Assembly: GCF_049800955.1 (NCBI RefSeq)
Contig: NZ_JBNAGA010000001.1
Span: 1,984,001 to 2,048,000, forward strand
From: JAKVBH01 sp049800955
GTDB taxonomy: Bacteria; Pseudomonadota; Alphaproteobacteria; Rhodobacterales; Rhodobacteraceae
Reading direction: 5' to 3'
DNA: 64,000 bases
Part shown: in pieces, positions 59,425 to 64,000 of the stretch
Position numbering within the stretch: the stretch's first letter is position 1
Layout of the letters: each line of letters opens with the position of its first letter
Notes under the pieces: generated by a model
The model's input: only the letters and a program-made list of their open reading frames with translations
Database searches by the model: none
Told to the model about the DNA's origin: nothing
Made by a program: the position numbers and the translations under genes

Positions 59425-60042
59425 CTACTGGATGCGTCGGAAGGTGAAATCGCACTGCGGTGCGCCTTCGGCCAGACAGCCGCGCATCTCCACGCGGATG
59501 GGCTTGCGCGACGCATTGATCTCCTCATGCCAAGCGGTATCCCAGGCACAGACAATCGGCGTCAGATCAGAGCGCGCGGCATTCCAGAAATACTCCTGAA
59601 AGGGGCATTGCGTCACGCAGAGCGATACCTCGTGCGGGCGGCGCCGCTCTTCCAGCGCCATGCCCTCCCCCCAAAGCGCTCTGGCCAATGCTGCGGGACC
59701 ACGGGTCTCGACACCTGCAAAGGGATCACGCTCCAGCGCCAGCCACAAGCGCACAGCGCCCCGCGCGAGCCACGTGCCGGTTGCCGCAAAGGCCTCCCGC
59801 GCACGGGCTACGGCAAGCTCCGGCGCGAGTGCGACATCTTCTTCAAGGTAGATCACAGCGGCATGCAGGCTGCGCGCGAGGATCAGGTTAGCCCCCTGCG
59901 CAGCATCAACACCCGGCATATGGGCCTGCGGCAACCGGTGCTCGACCCGCCTCAGGTCCGCCCGGGTGACACGGGCACCGATACTGCGCGACAACCGCCA
60001 CAGGAATTCCCGTTGCCATAGCCAGACCATCACACGACGCAT
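59425..60042 (-). CDS. L-2-amino-thiazoline-4-carboxylic acid (ATC) hydrolase-like protein
   Basis: The 205-residue product resembles the ATC hydrolase family, best known from bacterial L-cysteine production from ATC. The C-terminal part has a conserved Cys/Trp/His pattern: SLCVTQCPFQEYFW, IVCAWDTAWHEEIN, and RGCLAEGAPQCDFTF. A basic amphipathic N-terminus (RRVMVWLWQREFLWRL) may bind membrane. The ATG at 60040-60042 lies 1 bp after the TetR stop with AAAGGAG upstream, so it is co-transcribed. Actual substrate unknown. Confidence 0.72.
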   Translation of the reverse strand: MRRVMVWLWQREFLWRLSRSIGARVTRADLRRVEHRLPQAHMPGVDAAQGANLILARSLHAAVIYLEEDVALAPELAVARAREAFAATGTWLARGAVRLWLALERDPFAGVETRGPAALARALWGEGMALEERRRPHEVSLCVTQCPFQEYFWNAARSDLTPIVCAWDTAWHEEINASRKPIRVEMRGCLAEGAPQCDFTFRRIQ

Positions 60043-60043
60043 G

Positions 60044-60604
60044 TCAGTCTCCTTTGCCCAGAGCTGTCGCAATGGTTGTGTCGTAAAGCTCGGCCAGAGC
60101 CATCTGACGCGCGCGCGGCATGTCGGGCTCCAGCAGGATCAGCCCACTGAAGGCCGCATATTCCAGAAACGCCAAGGCCTCGGCACGGGCCGGCTCAAGG
60201 CCAAACCGGCGGGCATAGAGGTCGCTCAGAATGCCCAAGCGCAGCTGATCGGCCTGCGTCACGATTTTGGCCACCGGGGGCAAACGGCGCGCCAATTCGC
60301 GGATCCCCAGTTCGAGACGATAGTCTATGCCCATCGCAGCTTCCGTGAGCGCTTCGCTTTGCGCATCAGCCGAGCTGTCCGCCTCCATTTCGCGCGCCAC
60401 CGCATGTGTCTGCTCTTCGAGCCACATCCGCGCTACAGCGTGCAGGTAACTGTCATGATCCTCAAAGTGATGATAGAACGACCCCCGCGTCAGGCCCGCA
60501 GAGGCACAGATCGCTTCCAGCTTCACGGCCTCGGGGCCCTTCTCGGACAATTGCGTCAAACCATGGCGCAGCCAGTCGTCCTTTTTGAAGCGACGCTTCT
60601 TCAT
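60044..60604 (-). CDS. TetR family transcriptional regulator
   Basis: The 186-residue product starts MKKRRFKKDDWLRHGLTQL and has the TetR helix-turn-helix (LEAICASAGLTRGSFYHHFEDHDSYLH). The rest is a helical ligand-binding domain. Its ATG overlaps the stop of the small membrane-protein gene (ATGA), and the hydrolase-like gene follows after 1 bp, forming a three-gene unit. Two similar CATAC-N6-GTAYS inverted repeats in the divergent promoter are its likely operators. Confidence 0.9.
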   Translation of the reverse strand: MKKRRFKKDDWLRHGLTQLSEKGPEAVKLEAICASAGLTRGSFYHHFEDHDSYLHAVARMWLEEQTHAVAREMEADSSADAQSEALTEAAMGIDYRLELGIRELARRLPPVAKIVTQADQLRLGILSDLYARRFGLEPARAEALAFLEYAAFSGLILLEPDMPRARQMALAELYDTTIATALGKGD

Positions 60605-60972
60605 GCCAGATGCCCCCAAAGACCCAGAGCCGCCACAGGCAGAAAAAGCCAACCTTGCGGCAACCGGGCATGGCTTTCCCTGAGCGCCGCCACCAACCCC
60701 ACGCCAACGCAGAAAAACCCAAGAGCCAGCAAAGTGCCCGCTGTGGCCATGGCGATGGGCCCTGACAAAGCCGCCCACCCAAAGAAAATTGCCATGCACC
60801 CGATGGCCACGGAGGTGAAGTGCCAGCACAGGTATTGCGTATGTCGCACAACAGGATCGAGGGAAGTCGCGCGGACCAAGGGGCGCGCGATGTCACGACC
60901 GCCCCAGATAAGGTGGATCAGCAGCCACGTGGCTGCGAGGCCACCGGCAAGCGCAAAGGGAAGTGAAGTCAT
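60601..60972 (-). CDS. Small inner-membrane protein
   Basis: A 123-residue protein with four membrane segments (LPFALAGGLAATWLLIHLIW; YLCWHFTSVAIGCMAIFFGW; SGPIAMATAGTLLALGFFCV; LPQGWLFLPVAALGLWG). RHTQYLCWH holds a possible His/Cys metal or haem site. The ATG at 60970-60972 has AGGAT upstream. First gene of the TetR/hydrolase operon and divergent from the DUF6653 gene. No family confidently recognised; it resembles small DoxX- or DUF-type membrane proteins in size. Confidence 0.7.
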   Translation of the reverse strand: MTSLPFALAGGLAATWLLIHLIWGGRDIARPLVRATSLDPVVRHTQYLCWHFTSVAIGCMAIFFGWAALSGPIAMATAGTLLALGFFCVGVGLVAALRESHARLPQGWLFLPVAALGLWGHLA

Positions 60973-61000
60973 GCAGTCATCCTTTCTATACACCCACGAG

Positions 61001-61016
61001 CATACATTTCGGTATG
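61001..61016. promoter_or_regulatory. Putative TetR operator, site A
   Basis: CATAC-ATTTCG-GTATG is a perfect 5-6-5 inverted repeat in the divergent promoter between the small membrane protein and DUF6653 genes. It is 28 bp upstream of the membrane-protein start codon. Confidence 0.6.
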
Positions 61017-61033
61017 GTTGGCCGCAAGAAAAA

Positions 61034-61049
61034 CATACAAAAAGGTACC
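61034..61049. promoter_or_regulatory. Putative TetR operator, site B
   Basis: CATAC-AAAAAG-GTACC is a near copy of site A, 33 bp away (about three helical turns), so both could be bound on the same DNA face. It is 58 bp upstream of the DUF6653 start codon and would control the rightward unit. Confidence 0.52.
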
Positions 61050-61107
61050 TAAACCTGATAAGACACTAAAAAATATTGAAGAACCACATCCCTTGAAGGG
61101 TTTCCAA

Positions 61108-61605
61108 ATGCGCAAGATCAGCCTGACAGAACGCTTGATGGCGATGAATGAGGACACGTGGGACAAACACGCCAATCCCTGGAGCGGGTGGAGCAGGCTT
61201 TCGATTCCCCCCTTGTTGGCAGCTGCCATCTGGAGCCGGGACTGGCTGGGGCTTTGGGCACTTGGCCCCTTGGCCCTGGTCCTTGTCTGGACATGGTGGA
61301 ACCCGCGCGCCTTCGCGAAGCCCGAGCACTTGGACAATTGGATGTCAAAAGGTGTTCTGGGCGAGCGGATCTGGCTCAACCGCGCGGCCGCGCCCCTGCC
61401 CGAACATCACAGGCGCGCGCCTCACGTACTCGCTTGGGTCAGCGCTTCGGGTCTCGGCCCCCTCACCTATGGGCTTTGGGTGCTCGATCTGTGGGCAACG
61501 CTTTTGGGGCTTGTTCTGCTCATGGGCGGCAAACTCTGGTTTATTGACCGAATGGTATGGCTCCATACCGACACGCAGACTGGCCAAACGAGGGCTTCCG
61601 CATGA
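61108..61605 (+). CDS. DUF6653 family membrane protein
   Basis: The 165-residue product begins MRKISLTERLMAMNEDTWDKHANPWSG and has three or four hydrophobic stretches (GLWALGPLALVLVWTWWNP; VLAWVSASGLGPLTYGLWV; LWATLLGLVLLMGGKLWFI). The WDKHANPWSGWSR and WWNPRAF patterns fit DUF6653. The ATG at 61108 is preferred over an upstream TTG that would add 30 non-membrane residues. Its stop overlaps the following SDR gene (ATGA). Function unknown; probably under the TetR encoded divergently. Confidence 0.78.
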   Translation: MRKISLTERLMAMNEDTWDKHANPWSGWSRLSIPPLLAAAIWSRDWLGLWALGPLALVLVWTWWNPRAFAKPEHLDNWMSKGVLGERIWLNRAAAPLPEHHRRAPHVLAWVSASGLGPLTYGLWVLDLWATLLGLVLLMGGKLWFIDRMVWLHTDTQTGQTRASA

Positions 61606-62360
61606 CAGACCGTCGCATTGCCCTTGTAACCGGCGCGAGCAAAGGCATTGGCGCGGCGACGGCTGTGCTCTTCGCCCGGTCTGGATATGACGTCTGTGTC
61701 AATTATCGCGCCGACGCTGAGGGCGCCAAACGCACCGTGTCCCAATGCGAGGCGCAGGGCGCACGCGCATTGGCCGTTCAGGCAGATGTGTCGGCTCCCT
61801 CAGAGGTGGCATCGATGTTTGATACCTGTGACGCAGAGCTTGGCCGCATCACCTGCCTGATCAACAATGCCGGAATCATTGGCGGAGCGAGCGCGCTGGA
61901 TGATCTGACGCCTGACGCGCTGCGAGACACTTTCGCGACCAATGTGTTTGGCACGATCTATTGCCTGCAAGAGGCAATACGGCGTATGCGTTGCGACACA
62001 GGCGGCGCGGGCGGCACCATCATCAATATGTCATCTGTCGCGGCCACCATGGGCTCACCCGGGGAATATGTGCATTACGCGGCTTCCAAAGGGGCGGTTG
62101 AAACGCTGACGATCGGCGCTGGCAAGGAGCTGGGGCCCTTGGGCATACGGGTGGCGGCCCTGCGTGTCGGCACCACGGCCACGGACCTGCATGCACGCGA
62201 AGGTAATCCTGACCGCCCCGCCGCAGTGGCCCAAGCCACACCTTTGGGCCGCATCGCTACGCCGGACGACATTGCAGAAGCCGCACTTTGGCTGGCGTCG
62301 CGCCAGGCGCAGTTCATTTCCGGGACTGTTTTGACCGTGGCTGGCGCGCTTTCGCCCTGA
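61602..62360 (+). CDS. SDR family oxidoreductase
   Basis: The 252-residue product is a classical SDR with TGASKGIG (residues 11-18), INNAGIIGG, catalytic Ser in INMSSVAATMG and YVHYAASKGAVE with the Tyr-x3-Lys pair. The C-terminal GTVLTVAGAL is typical of glucose/ribitol-type dehydrogenases such as YgfF-like proteins. Translation is coupled to the DUF6653 gene by an ATGA overlap. Its reaction is unknown, but pairing with a TetR regulator suggests detoxification of a carbonyl compound. Confidence 0.9.
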   Translation: MTDRRIALVTGASKGIGAATAVLFARSGYDVCVNYRADAEGAKRTVSQCEAQGARALAVQADVSAPSEVASMFDTCDAELGRITCLINNAGIIGGASALDDLTPDALRDTFATNVFGTIYCLQEAIRRMRCDTGGAGGTIINMSSVAATMGSPGEYVHYAASKGAVETLTIGAGKELGPLGIRVAALRVGTTATDLHAREGNPDRPAAVAQATPLGRIATPDDIAEAALWLASRQAQFISGTVLTVAGALSP

Positions 62361-62654
62361 ATCACGAGCCAAATTCGGCATCTTCATCGCCTGAGACATC
62401 AAAGATAAGACAAACTGACCTTCAAAAAGCTGAATCCGTAATGTGCCATATTCCAATTTGGGAAATGCTCCCTACCTATGCGGGAGTTTGCGAGATTGAG
62501 GCCGGGTTCAGGCGGGTTTAGCGCCGCCGCACCCAACATTAGAGACGCGGTGCCCCCTCCTTTTGGTGCGGGCGCGCGTCGCATGTTGGGAGAATGCGTT
62601 TGCACAAGATCACCAAATCGCAAATAACAGCGCAGGATTGCAAAGGGAGCGACA

Positions 62655-64000
62655 GTGTCACTTTTCATCATAGTTCTTTTGCCATTCCTGGGCGCATTGC
62701 TGCCTGGACTTATGAATTCCGCAGGCCGCGCGGCCTGCGCCGGCGTGACTTTCACAGTCACCCTAACCGCTTTTATCGGTCTCTTGACGAACCTGCCTGC
62801 GATCCTTGCCGGTGAAGTCGTAACAGCACGAATCGACTGGATCCCCGAGCTTGGTCTCAACATGACCTTGATGCTCGACGGGCTGGGCTTCTTCTTCGCG
62901 CTTTTGATCCTCGGCATCGGTTTGTTGATCATCGCGTACGCGCGCCATTACCTGAGCCGCAGCGATAATATGGGCGAATTCTTCACCTATATGCTGCTCT
63001 TCCAGGGCGCGATGGTTGGGATCGTTTTGAGTGATAACATTCTGCTACTCTTGATTTTCTGGGAGCTAACGTCGCTATCCTCCTTCCTGCTCATTGGGTA
63101 TTGGAAACACTTGCCCGAAGGACGGCAGGGCGCGCGGATGGCACTTACCGTCACCGGAATGGGCGGGCTGGCCATGATTGGTGGCATGCTGATCCTCGGT
63201 CAGATCGTGGGCAGCTACGATCTCAGCGTGATCCTGGAGAACCGCGAGCTTATTCAGGCCGATCCTCTCTATGTGCCCGCGCTGATCCTTATCCTCATCG
63301 GCTGTTTCACAAAGTCAGCGCAATTCCCCTTCCATTTCTGGCTGCCCCACGCGATGGCCGCCCCGACGCCCGTTTCGGCCTATCTGCACTCTGCCACCAT
63401 GGTCAAAGCAGGCATTTTCCTGATGGCGCGTATGTGGCCTGTCTTGGCTGGCACGACGGAGTGGTTTGTCATTGTGACAACGGCCGGTCTGATCACCATG
63501 GTTTTGGGCGCGATCATTGCGCTTTTCAAACATGATCTCAAAGCCCTGTTGGCCTTCTCGACCGTGAGCCACCTCGGCCTCATCACCATGCTTTTGGGCA
63601 CCGGCACCGCCTTTGGCGCAATGGCTGCGGTCTTTCACATCCTGAACCACGCGACCTTCAAGGCCGCGCTCTTTATGTCCGCAGGTATCGTCGATCATGA
63701 AGCCCACACGCGTGACATCCGGCGGCTTGGGGGCCTGCGCAAGCTGATGCCGGTGACCTTCGTCATCGCGACGCTGGCCGCGCTCTCGATGGCCGGTATT
63801 CCCTTCCTTAACGGCTTCCTGTCCAAGGAAATGATGCTTGAGGAGGCGAACCATACGGTACTCTTTGACAACCCATGGCTCGTGCCCGCGCTGGCCACGG
63901 TCGGCTCGCTTTTCTCGGCCGCCTATTGCTTCCGCCTGATTGGCCACACGTTCCTCGGCCCCGTCCGCGATGATTATCCGGCCAAGCCCCATGATCCGAA
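62655..64000 (+). CDS. mrpA: Monovalent cation/H+ antiporter subunit A (Mrp/Pha type), N-terminal part
   Basis: The frame opens at a GTG (62655) after GGGAG and runs through the right window edge without a stop, giving 448 residues. It is a NuoL/MrpA-type membrane protein: SLFIIVLLPFLGALLPG at the start, LIFWELTSLSSFLLIGYW (essential Glu), FTKSAQFPFHFWLPHAMAAP (essential Lys), FKHDLKALLAFSTVSHLG and AGIPFLNGFLSKEMMLEEA. Subunit A of the multi-subunit Na+(K+)/H+ antiporter carries the proton path. Later mrp/pha genes should follow beyond the window. Confidence 0.94.
   Translation, partial: MSLFIIVLLPFLGALLPGLMNSAGRAACAGVTFTVTLTAFIGLLTNLPAILAGEVVTARIDWIPELGLNMTLMLDGLGFFFALLILGIGLLIIAYARHYLSRSDNMGEFFTYMLLFQGAMVGIVLSDNILLLLIFWELTSLSSFLLIGYWKHLPEGRQGARMALTVTGMGGLAMIGGMLILGQIVGSYDLSVILENRELIQADPLYVPALILILIGCFTKSAQFPFHFWLPHAMAAPTPVSAYLHSATMVKAGIFLMARMWPVLAGTTEWFVIVTTAGLITMVLGAIIALFKHDLKALLAFSTVSHLGLITMLLGTGTAFGAMAAVFHILNHATFKAALFMSAGIVDHEAHTRDIRRLGGLRKLMPVTFVIATLAALSMAGIPFLNGFLSKEMMLEEANHTVLFDNPWLVPALATVGSLFSAAYCFRLIGHTFLGPVRDDYPAKPHDP

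Noticed and set aside
62361..62654. Possible small gene or riboswitch between the SDR and mrpA genes
   Set aside because: No frame with a plausible start and composition, and only a weak 5-bp hairpin (CTCCC/GGGAG near 62.47 kb); treated as a promoter/leader region.

Overview
The window looks like chromosomal DNA of a marine alphaproteobacterium of the order Rhodobacterales (Roseobacter group). The indications are G+C-rich coding sequence, heterotetrameric sarcosine oxidase, an era–DUF1491–recO cluster, many ABC and TRAP importers for small organic solutes, a CtrA-type TTAA-N7-TTAA site, and a Rhodobacterales-style hairpin/GGCCAGA-like intergenic element. No rRNA, tRNA, CRISPR array, transposase or clear prophage was seen. 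Both window ends cut genes: a superoxide dismutase at the left and an Mrp-type antiporter subunit A at the right.

Layout. 0-2.3 kb: sodB (partial), era, DUF1491, recO. 2.3-8.3 kb: leftward sarcosine oxidase operon (soxB, small membrane protein, soxD, soxA, soxG, META lipoprotein). 8.5-16.1 kb: ruvX, DUF1289, an RTX-repeat protein behind a CtrA-like site, a 2OG-oxygenase-like protein, dusA, a MATE exporter, an orphan citrate lyase alpha subunit and a CbiX-like protein. 16.2-25.5 kb: CocE/NonD hydrolase, inositol dehydrogenase behind a LacI-type operator, a complete peptide-type ABC importer with divergent Tat-dependent binding protein, and a trypsin-like protease. 25.8-32 kb: a dimethylglycine/sarcosine dehydrogenase-like enzyme, a membrane protein and pntAB. 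32-36.9 kb: methyltransferase-like membrane protein, SDR, and a TetR-controlled two-subunit molybdenum hydroxylase. 36.9-44.2 kb: TlpA and argH with overlapping divergent start codons, a 31-residue lipoprotein, an ~800-bp atypical stretch with inverted repeats and two perfect DnaA boxes, then GNAT, DUF2927, vWA and M48 genes. 44.3-50.2 kb: IclR plus TRAP transporter, with a divergent GMC dehydrogenase. 50.3-56.8 kb: a LysR-linked operon of PLP lyase, betaine-type ABC importer and alpha/beta hydrolase. 56.8-64 kb: an 830-residue Cys-rich secreted protein of unknown function, a TetR-centred divergon (ATC hydrolase-like, membrane protein, DUF6653, SDR), and the start of an Mrp antiporter.

Metabolic theme. 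Several units fit methylated-amine and osmolyte turnover. A quaternary-amine-type ABC importer, a GcvT-family demethylating dehydrogenase and sarcosine oxidase would together take glycine betaine-like compounds through dimethylglycine and sarcosine to glycine, passing one-carbon units to folate. The oxidative genes and importers sit beside their own regulators (LysR, IclR, two TetR), and in four divergent regions there is a visible operator-like inverted repeat. The parts least explained by known systems are the PLP-lyase/betaine-ABC operon with its N-terminally extended permease, the large Cys-rich secreted protein, the TetR divergon at 59-62 kb, and the 38.99-39.79 kb stretch.
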